From positions 1 through 6,334 of the forward strand of contig JAOZTQ010000084.1 in the NCBI GenBank assembly GCA_029939085.1: a stretch of DNA of 6,334 nucleotides, read 5' to 3'. This DNA is from Candidatus Nanopelagicales bacterium. Lineage in GTDB: Bacteria > Actinomycetota > Actinomycetes > S36-B12 > GCA-2699445. Below the pieces are notes generated by a model, which ran no database searches, had not been told where the DNA came from, and saw only the letters and a program-made list of their open reading frames with translations. The stretch's first letter is position 1, and each line of letters begins with the position of its first letter. Positions 1 through 6,146 of this stretch are shown here, piece by piece. The position numbers and the translations under genes are program-made.

Positions 1-694
1 TTACGCACTCAACCGGAAAGATTTCCAGATTCCGGCACTCCACGGCACGGCCCTTCACACCGGCAGGCACCTCATCGGTGATGACGTGATTTGGAACCAC
101 GTCGGCCAGTTGACTAAACCACCACCGACTCATCTGTGTGAGAATTGCACCTTTCTGCGGCACTGCGGGCGAAAGTACCCAGTCATAAGCTGATATCCGG
201 TCGCTTGCGACGAGCAGCAAATTACCGTCGGGGCTAACAAACAAGTCTCGAACTTTTCCGGAATAGACGTGTCGATACCCCGCTGGGAGTTGCAGATCTT
301 CCGCCGTCGGCCGTGCGGGAACTAAGGGTCTCGGTTTGATCTGCTCAAATCTGATCCACACCAAGGAAGCACTCAATAAATCCTGGCTAGTGCCTGGCTG
401 GCCAGCGACGACTTCCTCTTGCCAAGCGGCGACCGAACTGAAGTCGCCACCCTCAGCTTCAACTTGTGTCCAGGTCACATCGCTCACTGCGGTCTCTTGG
501 ACGTCGGTCACCTCAACAACCACACCGTCCGTTGAATCGGTGAACCGCACCCGATCTCCAGGAGTCACCGGGGATGAGTCGCTGCGCAGGAACACCGCGA
601 CCCTGGAACCGGACCGAATCTCATCCTCGACATCGACCCCAGTGAGGGCTAATTGATCAAGCGGCAGCACCGGATAGGAATCTTGTGCTGTCAC
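1..694 (-). CDS. purC: ASCH-like domain fused to SAICAR synthetase (PurC); C-terminus beyond window
   Basis: The frame is open from a GTG at 694-692 to the left edge, giving 231 residues and no stop. Residues about 136-231 are the N-terminal part of phosphoribosylaminoimidazole-succinocarboxamide synthase, which joins CAIR and aspartate using ATP in cytosolic purine synthesis. Visible marks are the nucleotide-binding strand YSGKVRDLF (144-152), the family signature LVASDRISAYD (161-171) and PVECV (227-231), where the family normally continues ARGYLTGSG; roughly 200 more residues should lie outside. Residues about 13-119 look like an ASCH domain, and 120-135 form a proline-rich linker. The start is chosen because it overlaps the purB stop (GTGA) and has GGAGA six bases upstream. 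No ATG occurs before the PurC core; the only in-frame GTG near it (361-359) has no good ribosome site. PurC identity is certain; fusion is inferred from the uninterrupted frame. Confidence 0.88.
   Translation of the reverse strand, partial: MTAQDSYPVLPLDQLALTGVDVEDEIRSGSRVAVFLRSDSSPVTPGDRVRFTDSTDGVVVEVTDVQETAVSDVTWTQVEAEGGDFSSVAAWQEEVVAGQPGTSQDLLSASLVWIRFEQIKPRPLVPARPTAEDLQLPAGYRHVYSGKVRDLFVSPDGNLLLVASDRISAYDWVLSPAVPQKGAILTQMSRWWFSQLADVVPNHVITDEVPAGVKGRAVECRNLEIFPVECV
2..289 (-). other. purC: SAICAR synthetase domain (N-terminal portion) of the fusion
   Basis: Residues 136-231 begin LPAGYRHVYSGKVRDLF, corresponding to where stand-alone actinobacterial PurC proteins begin (M. tuberculosis PurC starts about ten residues before its SGKVREIY). 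The ATP-grasp-like nucleotide-binding segment SGKVRD (145-150), the SDRISAYD signature (164-171), PQKGAILTQMS (179-189, like the PDKGRVLTAMS of mycobacteria) and the CRNLEIFPVECV segment (220-231) are all intact, so the enzyme looks functional as far as it can be seen. Confidence 0.93.
338..658 (-). other. N-terminal ASCH (PUA-like) domain of the PurC fusion
   Basis: This covers residues about 13-119 of the purC-containing gene. The order of elements resembles ASCH proteins: a helix ending in EIRSGSR (25-31), the counterpart of the ASCH G-x-K motif; TPGDRVRFTD (44-53), the usual GD turn; a beta strand VVVEVTDV (58-65); the acidic helix entry AEGGDFSSVAAW (80-91), very like the EGD/EGYxSVAEW element of DUF984-type ASCH proteins; and a closing strand LVWIRFEQI (111-119). 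Members of the superfamily bind RNA or nucleosides, and E. coli YqfB hydrolyses N4-acetylcytidine. By my alignment the YqfB catalytic Lys and Thr correspond to Arg31 and Val34, while Glu81 is kept. The assignment rests on recalled family patterns; another small PUA-like fold is possible. Confidence 0.68.
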
Positions 695-2118
695 AGAATG
701 TCTCCAGGCTGATAGCTCGCGGCATCCGGGAAACGCCGCACAACCTCATTTACCCGATCGATTACCCGAGCGACCTGCCCCGTTGCATCCCCGGTAAAAC
801 TCATCGGATCAGCCAGAGCACCCGTCAACTGTTCGGCCGTCAAACCAAGTCTCGGGTCTGCCGCCAACTTATCGATCAGCGAATTGTCGCTCCCAGTCTC
901 ACGCATATCTAAGGCAACCTTGACCGCATTTTCCTTGATTGCTTCGTGGGCCACCTCCCGCCCGATCCCGTTGCGAATAGCCGCCATGAGAACTTTCGTT
1001 GTCGCAAGAAATGGAAGGTAACGGCCTCGTTCAGCTGCAATAACTGCGGGATACGCACCAAAGTCTTTCAGGATGGTCAAGAACGTCTCAAACATCCCGT
1101 CGATCGTGAGGAAAGCATCTGGCAACATAACGCGGCGCACAACGGAACACGAAACATCGCCTTCGTTCCACTGCGCCCCCGCCAGATCGTTAGCCATCGC
1201 GGCGTAACCTCGCAATAGGACCATGAAGCCAGTAACTCGCTCACAAGACCGAGCATTCATTTTGTGCGGCATCGCCGACGATCCCACTTGACCCGGTCTG
1301 AAACCTTCTGTTGCCAACTCTTGACCAGCCATTAGTCGGATTGTTGTAGCTAACGAGGCTGGGCCCGCCGCGGTCTGCGTCAAACTAGCCAGGACCTCGG
1401 CATCTAGTGAACGCGGATACACCTGTCCTACGGACTCCAAGACTTGAGCAAATCCCAGGTGATCCGCAACGGTTCTTTCCAACTGCGACAACTTAGCCGT
1501 ATCACCACCGAGCAGATCCAGCATGTCTTGCGCAGTTCCCATCGGACCTTTGATGCCGCGCAATGGTAGATGTTCGATCAGGTACTCAACTCGATCCAAT
1601 GCGACCAAGAGTTCTTCTGCAGCCGTCGCAAAGCGTTTCCCCAATGTGGTCATCTGAGCCGCAACGTTGTGCGATCGACCAGCCATGGGTAGTTCAGTAT
1701 GCTCTGCCGCCAACTCAGCAAGCATCAAGAGTGCGGCCACGGTCTTGTTGCGCACCAGCATCAGCGAGTCACGAACTTGCAGCTGCTCCACGTTTTCGGT
1801 CAGGTCTCGGCTAGTCATACCTTTGTGAATATGCTCATGCCCCGCCAGATCGTTGAACTCTTCGATCCGAGCCTTCACATCATGTTTGGTGATCATCTCG
1901 CGGGCGGCGATTGACGCTAGGTCTACGGTCTCCAACTGAGCCTCATAGTCGCTGCGCACACTTGACGGCACATCAATGCCGAGATCGGTCTGCGCAGTAA
2001 GGACCGCCAGCCACAGTTGGCGCTCCAAAATAATCTTGCGCTCTGGTGACCAGATTCTGGTCATCGACTCCGAGGCATACCGTGCAGCCAGTACATTTTC
2101 GATACTCAAAGAACTCAC
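691..2118 (-). CDS. purB: Adenylosuccinate lyase PurB
   Basis: This is a full-length cytosolic homotetrameric lyase of the fumarase/aspartase superfamily (475 residues; M. tuberculosis PurB is about 472 and co-linear). It splits SAICAR to AICAR plus fumarate, and adenylosuccinate to AMP plus fumarate. Motifs: KHDV (78-81), HKGMTSRDLTEN (98-109), GRSHNVAAQ (147-155) with the presumed general-acid His150, GIKGPMGTAQDM (188-199), and the signature loop GSSAMPHKMN (279-288) carrying the catalytic serine. The GTG start at 2118-2116 has AGGA seven bases upstream. A TTG at 2109-2107 would give MSIENVLAARYAS, exactly matching the mycobacterial N-terminus, with GGTGAG four bases before it, so the first three residues are uncertain. 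The stop overlaps the next gene's GTG by four bases (GTGA); 85 bases separate the start from purD. No defect is seen. Confidence 0.97.
   Translation of the reverse strand: MSSLSIENVLAARYASESMTRIWSPERKIILERQLWLAVLTAQTDLGIDVPSSVRSDYEAQLETVDLASIAAREMITKHDVKARIEEFNDLAGHEHIHKGMTSRDLTENVEQLQVRDSLMLVRNKTVAALLMLAELAAEHTELPMAGRSHNVAAQMTTLGKRFATAAEELLVALDRVEYLIEHLPLRGIKGPMGTAQDMLDLLGGDTAKLSQLERTVADHLGFAQVLESVGQVYPRSLDAEVLASLTQTAAGPASLATTIRLMAGQELATEGFRPGQVGSSAMPHKMNARSCERVTGFMVLLRGYAAMANDLAGAQWNEGDVSCSVVRRVMLPDAFLTIDGMFETFLTILKDFGAYPAVIAAERGRYLPFLATTKVLMAAIRNGIGREVAHEAIKENAVKVALDMRETGSDNSLIDKLAADPRLGLTAEQLTGALADPMSFTGDATGQVARVIDRVNEVVRRFPDAASYQPGDIL
701..705 (-). promoter_or_regulatory. Shine-Dalgarno GGAGA inside purB end, for the ASCH-PurC gene
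   Basis: The minus strand reads GGAGA then six bases (CATTCT) before GTG at 694-692. It lies inside the last codons of purB (Gly472-Asp473). Together with the GTGA stop/start overlap it points to translational coupling and decides the start in favour of the long, ASCH-containing protein. Confidence 0.7.
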
Positions 2119-2203
2119 CCGCTCATCCTGACCGTCGCCCCCATCATCTCGCGCTCAGCGCTCAAGCCGAACATTTGGGGCGACATGCCGCCCACTGACT
2201 CAT
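2119..2203. other. purD-purB intergenic gap with two small hairpins
   Basis: These 85 bases contain GGGCG-ACATGC-CGCCC (2178-2193, 5-bp stem) and GCGC-TCA-GCGC (2151-2161, 4-bp stem). Neither is followed by a T-run on the minus strand, so a rho-independent terminator is not supported, and purD and purB are probably co-transcribed. I see no convincing promoter. Confidence 0.4.
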
Positions 2204-3478
2204 TCACTGCGGAATCGTAATTGCACCATCACGAGCAGCTGCGGCGATATCGCTTCGATTATGTGATCCACGAATCTTCACTGCCGCGACGGCACGGTAG
2301 GCCCGTTCACATGCGGCAGCCAGATCTTTACCCCGCGCCGTGATGCTGAGTACCCGACCCCCGCTGGTAACAATCTGATCTCCGGAACGCGCAGTCCCAG
2401 CGTGGACCACCGCGACTCCGGGGATTGACTCAGCGTCGTTCAGGCCATGAACTTCGTCTCCGCTGACAACGTCGCCTGGATATCCCTCCGCCGCGATCAC
2501 GACGCATACGGCGGCGTCTTGCGACCAAACTAAATCGGGCTGCTCGGCCAATTCGCCGGTTGCGGCAGCTCGCAGTAACGGAGCCAGCGGACTTTCCAGT
2601 AAACGCAGTACCGCTTGAATCTCTGGATCACCAAACCGAGCGTTGAACTCTACTACTCGGATGCCTTGTGAAGTCAGGGCCAAACCGCAGTACAGCACGC
2701 CCGCGAAGGGCATACCTCGATGTGCCATTTCAGCGATCGTAGGTCGGGCCACTTGCTCCATGATTTGGGCAACTAAATCACGATCGGCCCAGGTCAACGG
2801 CACATAAGATCCCATACCGCCGGTGTTGAGCCCCGTATCACCATCACCCACTCGCTTGTGATCCTGTGCGGCAAGGAACGGCACCGCGACATTCCCATCG
2901 GTGATGACAAAAAGTGAGACCTCTGGACCATCGAGGAACTCTTCAATCACGACGTCGCTACCTTTAGCGAGACAAGCTTCCGCGTGGGTCTGAGCTTCGG
3001 CCCGGTCCTCGGTCACCACAACGCCCTTGCCACCCGCCAGGCCATCGTCTTTCACTACATAGGGCGGCCCAAAGTCGTCAAGAGCACGAACCACCTCATC
3101 GGTAGAACCACAGGTGATACTTGTCGCTGTTGGGACTCCGGCAGCCGCCATGATCTCTTTTGCGAATGCTTTGGAGCCCTCCAGTTGAGCGGCTGCCGCA
3201 CTCGGACCAAAGCAGGCGATTCCTCGAGCGCGGATCGCATCGGCGGCACCATTGACTAACGGAAGTTCCGGACCAACGACCACTAAATCGAAACTGCCAC
3301 GCTCGGCTAGATCAGCGATAGCTTCTGGATCGGAAACGTCAACATCCCAGGTTGACACTTGTGCGCTCATCCCCGCATTACCGGGCGCAGCCACAACTTG
3401 GCTAACCTGCGGTTCGGCGAGGAACTTTTGCACCAGCGCATGTTCTCGGGCGCCCGAACCAATCACCAATACCTTCAC
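2204..3478 (-). CDS. purD: Phosphoribosylamine-glycine ligase (GAR synthetase) PurD
   Basis: This ATP-grasp enzyme joins phosphoribosylamine and glycine to GAR, the second step of de novo purine synthesis. At 424 residues it is full length for a monofunctional bacterial PurD. In order: N-domain LVIGSGAREHAL (4-15) and APGNAGM (31-37); VVVGPELPLVNG (67-77); SKAFAKEIMAAAGVPTA (102-118); the ATP-grasp glycine loop DDGLAGGKGVVV (144-155); EEFLDGPEVS (179-188); the family signature around QDHKRVGDGDTGLNTGGMG (205-223); the metal-binding segment EFNARFGDPE (277-286); and a C-domain ending GSHNRSDIAAAA (404-415), where many homologues have HYRxDI. The GTG start (3478-3476) is set by the conserved N-terminus, with GGAAAGGGA eight bases upstream. 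No purM, purN or purF lies next to it in this window. Confidence 0.97.
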   Translation of the reverse strand: MKVLVIGSGAREHALVQKFLAEPQVSQVVAAPGNAGMSAQVSTWDVDVSDPEAIADLAERGSFDLVVVGPELPLVNGAADAIRARGIACFGPSAAAAQLEGSKAFAKEIMAAAGVPTATSITCGSTDEVVRALDDFGPPYVVKDDGLAGGKGVVVTEDRAEAQTHAEACLAKGSDVVIEEFLDGPEVSLFVITDGNVAVPFLAAQDHKRVGDGDTGLNTGGMGSYVPLTWADRDLVAQIMEQVARPTIAEMAHRGMPFAGVLYCGLALTSQGIRVVEFNARFGDPEIQAVLRLLESPLAPLLRAAATGELAEQPDLVWSQDAAVCVVIAAEGYPGDVVSGDEVHGLNDAESIPGVAVVHAGTARSGDQIVTSGGRVLSITARGKDLAAACERAYRAVAAVKIRGSHNRSDIAAAARDGAITIPQ

Positions 3479-3620
3479 GTCTCGGATCCCTTTCCAACGC
3501 GTCCGCGCCGAACATTGATATCCGTGTGCGGGAAAACAACGAAACGGCGAAAAGATTCCACTACTCGATCCTCCCAGATGGTCTTTCAGACTTTGGAACT
3601 ACCCAAGTCGCCCACAAGCC
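3479..3620. other. purA-purD intergenic gap with an imperfect hairpin
   Basis: These 142 bases are the longest gap inside the purine block. Twelve bases past the purA stop lies an inverted repeat, ACTTTGG-AACTA-CCCAAGT (3590-3608), with seven stem positions and one mismatch. No T-run follows it on the minus strand, so it is at best a weak or rho-assisted terminator. Nearer purD the minus strand is T-rich (about 3540-3560) with a possible TTGTTT box, but I find no good -10 partner. No riboswitch consensus (ZTP, purine) was recognised. A separate promoter for purD here is possible but not shown. Confidence 0.3.
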
Positions 3621-4907
3621 CTAGTCGATCAGGTCGTGCAGTGTGATAGTTGCATCTCGATCTGGGCCAACTCCGACCGCGGAAACTCGGGTTCCGCTGA
3701 CTTCGGTGATGTATTCGATATACGAGCGAGCATTAGCGGGAAGATCCTCTAGGCGCCGCGCATGTGAGATGTCCTCGTCCCATCCTGGAAGGAACTCGTA
3801 GATGGGTTTGGCATGGTGAAACTCACTTTGCGATAACGGCAGCTCATCAGTTCGTTCACCGTCAACGTCATAGGCGACGCAGACAGGAATCCGCTCCCAG
3901 CCGGACAACACATCGAGTTTGGTCAGGAAGAAATCCGTCAGCCCGTTAGCTCGACTCGCAAAGCGCGCAATCGGTGCGTCGAACCAGCCACAACGTCGGT
4001 CTCGACCTGTTGTGACACCAAACTCATGTCCTACTTCTCGCAGCCGACGCCCATCTTCGTCGTCTAGTTCGGTAGGAAATGGGCCGGCACCTACCCGAGT
4101 GGTGTAGGCCTTCAAGATCCCGATGACTCGAGAGATTCGAGTTGGTCCGATACCCGATCCGGTGCACGCGCCTCCCGCAGTTGGATTTGAGGAGGTAACG
4201 AAGGGATAGGTTCCGTGGTCAACATCAAGCAGAGTCCCTTGCCCACCCTCGAGGAGTACGACTCGACCGTCATCGAGTGCCGAATTCAGCACCCGACCGG
4301 TATCGACCACCATCGGCGCAAGTTGATCTGCATACGCGAGAAGGTAGTCCGTGATTTCAGCAACCGAGATTTCGCGGCGGTTATAGATCTTCACCAAGAT
4401 CTGGTTCTTCATCTCCAGGGCTGCTTCAACTTTTTGACACAGGATCGATTCATCGAAAAGGTCCTGTACCCGAATACCTAATCGGGCAACTTTGTCAGCA
4501 TAGGTCGGACCAATGCCACGTCCCGTTGTCCCGATCCTGGCTTTGCCGAGAAATCGCTCCGCCACCTTGTCCAATGTGACGTGGTAGGGAGTGATGAGAT
4601 GTGCGTCTGGGCTAACCAAAAGTCGAGAGGTATCAACTCCCTGTTCTTGCAGCGCAGCAACTTCTTCGAATAAGACCCCTGGGTCGACAACAACCCCGTT
4701 GCCAATAACTGGGGTGCAGCCCGGCGTCAGAATGCCGCTGGGGAGCAGGTGCAGCGCAAAAGTCTTGTCACCGACTACAACCGTATGGCCGGCATTGTTT
4801 CCACCTTGATAGCGAACGACGTAGTCAACCCGGCTGCCGAGCAAATCCGTGGCTTTACCTTTGCCCTCGTCGCCCCATTGGGCACCGACAAGCACGAGTG
4901 CGGGCAT
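3621..4907 (-). CDS. purA: Adenylosuccinate synthetase PurA
   Basis: The enzyme uses GTP to condense IMP and aspartate to adenylosuccinate, the committed step to AMP; PurB, encoded nearby, completes it. It is a cytosolic homodimer. The protein is 428 residues (M. tuberculosis about 432). Motifs: GAQWGDEGKGK (8-18) with catalytic Asp13; GGNNAGHT (35-42) with His41; GTTGRGIGP (126-134); LLEGGQGTLLD (218-228); the substrate loop GVTTGRDRRCGWFD (297-310); and the guanine-recognition segment TKLDVLSG (329-336). The frame is open 21 codons further upstream, to a TTG at 4970, but that extension is not family-like. The ATG at 4907-4905 gives the canonical MPALVLVGAQWGDEGKG start and has a strong ribosome site. 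It lies 115 bases downstream of fba. Confidence 0.97.
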   Translation of the reverse strand: MPALVLVGAQWGDEGKGKATDLLGSRVDYVVRYQGGNNAGHTVVVGDKTFALHLLPSGILTPGCTPVIGNGVVVDPGVLFEEVAALQEQGVDTSRLLVSPDAHLITPYHVTLDKVAERFLGKARIGTTGRGIGPTYADKVARLGIRVQDLFDESILCQKVEAALEMKNQILVKIYNRREISVAEITDYLLAYADQLAPMVVDTGRVLNSALDDGRVVLLEGGQGTLLDVDHGTYPFVTSSNPTAGGACTGSGIGPTRISRVIGILKAYTTRVGAGPFPTELDDEDGRRLREVGHEFGVTTGRDRRCGWFDAPIARFASRANGLTDFFLTKLDVLSGWERIPVCVAYDVDGERTDELPLSQSEFHHAKPIYEFLPGWDEDISHARRLEDLPANARSYIEYITEVSGTRVSAVGVGPDRDATITLHDLID

Positions 4908-4913
4908 CGCAGG

Positions 4914-4925
4914 CCACCTCTCCTT
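4914..4925 (-). promoter_or_regulatory. Ribosome binding site of purA
   Basis: The minus strand reads AAGGAGAGGTGG, with its last G six bases before the ATG at 4907-4905. This purine-rich double site supports the internal ATG over the upstream TTG at 4970. Confidence 0.6.
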
Positions 4926-4969
4926 ATGCGATCGACGCGATCCGAGAGAGAGATTACTGCACGGTCGCA

Positions 4970-4984
4970 ATCAGCTTCACTGAT
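4970..4984 (-). other. Small hairpin upstream of purA
   Basis: On the minus strand, ATCAG-TGAAG-CTGAT forms a 5-bp stem with a 5-base loop. It follows the probable fba terminator hairpin after a short T-rich spacer and shares the TATCAG sequence with it. It could be part of the purA leader or a second weak terminator stem. The stem is too short to be certain. Confidence 0.3.
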
Positions 4985-4985
4985 A

Positions 4986-5008
4986 CTAGAAAATGCTGAT
5001 AACTCAGC
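4986..5008 (-). terminator. Probable weak rho-independent terminator after fba
   Basis: On the minus strand GCTGA-GTTA-TCAGC (5008-4995) is a perfect 5-bp stem with a 4-base loop, followed by ATTTTCTAG (4994-4986). It starts 14 bases past the fba stop. The stem is short and the T-tract interrupted, so termination is probably partial and purA may receive readthrough from fba. Confidence 0.4.
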
Positions 5009-5022
5009 TCGGCAGTTGGGCC

Positions 5023-6042
5023 TTAAATTTTGGTTCCTGAGGAACGTAAATCTTCACACGCTCGCACAATGCGAGCCGCCATTCCAGCTTCAGCCGCTTT
5101 GCCCCAGGCACGCGGATCGTATTGCTTTTTGTTGCCGACTTCACCGTCGACCTTGAGCACTCCGGCGTAGTCTCGGAACATATGATCCGCAACCGGACGA
5201 GTGAAGGAATACTGGGTGTCGGTATCTACATTCATCTTCACAACGCCGTAGTCCAATGCCTCCCGAATTTCCGAGAGCAACGAACCTGATCCCCCATGGA
5301 ATACCAGATCGAACGGCTTCGTCTTGCCATACTTTTCACCCACTGCAGTCTGAATCTCGTCCAAGATTTCCGGTCGTAGTTTGACGTTTCCAGGCTTATA
5401 CACGCCGTGTACGTTGCCAAAGGTAGCCGCGACCATGTATCTGCCACGTTCACCGAGCCCCAACTTCTCGACGGTCAGCATGCCGTCTTCAACAGTCGAG
5501 TACAGCTTGGCGTCATGCTTCGCTTCGATTCCGTCTTCTTCACCACCAACAACACCGATTTCCAACTCCATGATGATGTTGGCCCGGTGACATTTATCGA
5601 GTAACTCTTCGGCGATATCCAGATTTTCATCCAGCGGTATAGCTGAGCCGTCCCACATATGGGATTGAAACAAAGGTTGCTCACCTCGTGCAACGCGCTC
5701 TAGCGAGAGGTCGAGCAACGGTCGCATATAGCCGTCCAAATGTTGTTGCGGACAGTGATCGGTGTGTAGCGCGATATTGACCGGATATTTTTGAGCTACC
5801 TGATGTGCGAATCCGGCCAATGCTTCGGCTCCGAGCACCATGTCCTTGACGAGCTGACCAGAGGCGTATTGAGCTCCACCCCACGAAAACTGGATGATGC
5901 CATCGCTCTCTGCCTCGGTGAATCCCTGAAGCGCAGCAATGATGGTTTGTGACGATGTGCAGTTAATCGCGGGATAGGCGAACTGACCGGCTTTAGCCCG
6001 ATCCAACATCTGGGCATAAACCTCTGGTGTGGCGATTGGCAT
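5023..6042 (-). CDS. fba: Class II fructose-1,6-bisphosphate aldolase
   Basis: This zinc-dependent aldolase cleaves fructose-1,6-bisphosphate to dihydroxyacetone phosphate and glyceraldehyde-3-phosphate in glycolysis, and runs in reverse in gluconeogenesis. It is 339 residues and follows the mycobacterial class II enzyme from MPIATPEVYAQML onward. Visible features: PAINCTSS (24-31); DGIIQFSWGGA (47-57); ALHTDHCP (91-98), with Asp95 as proton donor and His96 as zinc ligand; QSHMWDGSA (126-134); MELEIGVVGGEEDG (158-171); FGNVHGVYKPGN (208-219) with zinc ligand His212; VFHGGSGS (247-254) with zinc ligand His249; and the phosphate-binding KMNVDTDTQ (269-277). The ATG at 6042-6040 matches the family start and has GGGAGG eight bases upstream. 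It is the first minus-strand gene of the block and faces a divergent gene. Confidence 0.97.
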   Translation of the reverse strand: MPIATPEVYAQMLDRAKAGQFAYPAINCTSSQTIIAALQGFTEAESDGIIQFSWGGAQYASGQLVKDMVLGAEALAGFAHQVAQKYPVNIALHTDHCPQQHLDGYMRPLLDLSLERVARGEQPLFQSHMWDGSAIPLDENLDIAEELLDKCHRANIIMELEIGVVGGEEDGIEAKHDAKLYSTVEDGMLTVEKLGLGERGRYMVAATFGNVHGVYKPGNVKLRPEILDEIQTAVGEKYGKTKPFDLVFHGGSGSLLSEIREALDYGVVKMNVDTDTQYSFTRPVADHMFRDYAGVLKVDGEVGNKKQYDPRAWGKAAEAGMAARIVRACEDLRSSGTKI

Positions 6043-6050
6043 CTGGACTT

Positions 6051-6056
6051 CCTCCC
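6051..6056 (-). promoter_or_regulatory. Ribosome binding site of fba
   Basis: GGGAGG on the minus strand lies eight bases before the fba ATG. It is a strong site, in keeping with a highly expressed glycolytic gene. Confidence 0.6.
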
Positions 6057-6134
6057 TGCCTTGAGTAACGCCATACTCGCAGACCCACCCGAATGAGTCA
6101 GTAGTGCCGTTGCCGATAGCGTGACTCAGGAGCT

Positions 6135-6140
6135 AGGAGG
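6135..6140 (+). promoter_or_regulatory. Ribosome binding site AGGAGG for the plus-strand gene
   Basis: A perfect AGGAGG lies six bases (AACTTC) before GTG at 6147. It is the main support for that start codon. Confidence 0.65.
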
Positions 6141-6146
6141 AACTTC

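Larger units (their letters stand above)
6043..6146. other. Divergent intergenic region between fba and the plus-strand gene
   Basis: These 104 bases must hold the promoters for both directions unless transcription starts elsewhere. I cannot point to a clear -35/-10 pair. It contains TGAGTCA (6094-6100) and its inverted copy TGACTCA (6122-6128), 28 bases apart, plus a related TGAGTAA (6062-6068). These could be operator half-sites, but 7-base motifs are weak evidence. Confidence 0.3.

Noticed and set aside
336..656. A 106-codon plus-strand reading frame
   Set aside because: It lies wholly opposite the ASCH-PurC coding frame, has a low-complexity Ser/Thr-rich product with no recognisable domain, and no ribosome site; it is a shadow of the real gene.
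2178..2193. A GC-rich hairpin as a terminator between purD and purB
   Set aside because: It has only a 5-bp stem and no T-run on the transcribed side; termination before purB in the same pathway would also be unexpected.
2194..2205. The 12-base string ACTGACTCATTC, found here on the plus strand and at 6091-6102 on the minus strand
   Set aside because: A couple of 12-base matches are expected by chance in 6.3 kb over both strands, and the two contexts (the purD end and the fba upstream region) are not comparable.
3540..3565. A possible purD promoter (TTGTTT box in a T-rich minus-strand stretch)
   Set aside because: The best -10 candidates at normal spacing match the consensus at only about three of six positions, so this is not better than chance.
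3581..3591. A GTCT-TTC-AGAC mini inverted repeat
   Set aside because: A 4-bp stem with a 3-base loop is too short to mean anything alone.
4908..4970. A 21-residue N-terminal extension of PurA from a TTG at 4970
   Set aside because: The extension is not family-like and overlaps the leader hairpin, and the ATG at 4907 has both a strong ribosome site and the canonical PurA N-terminus.
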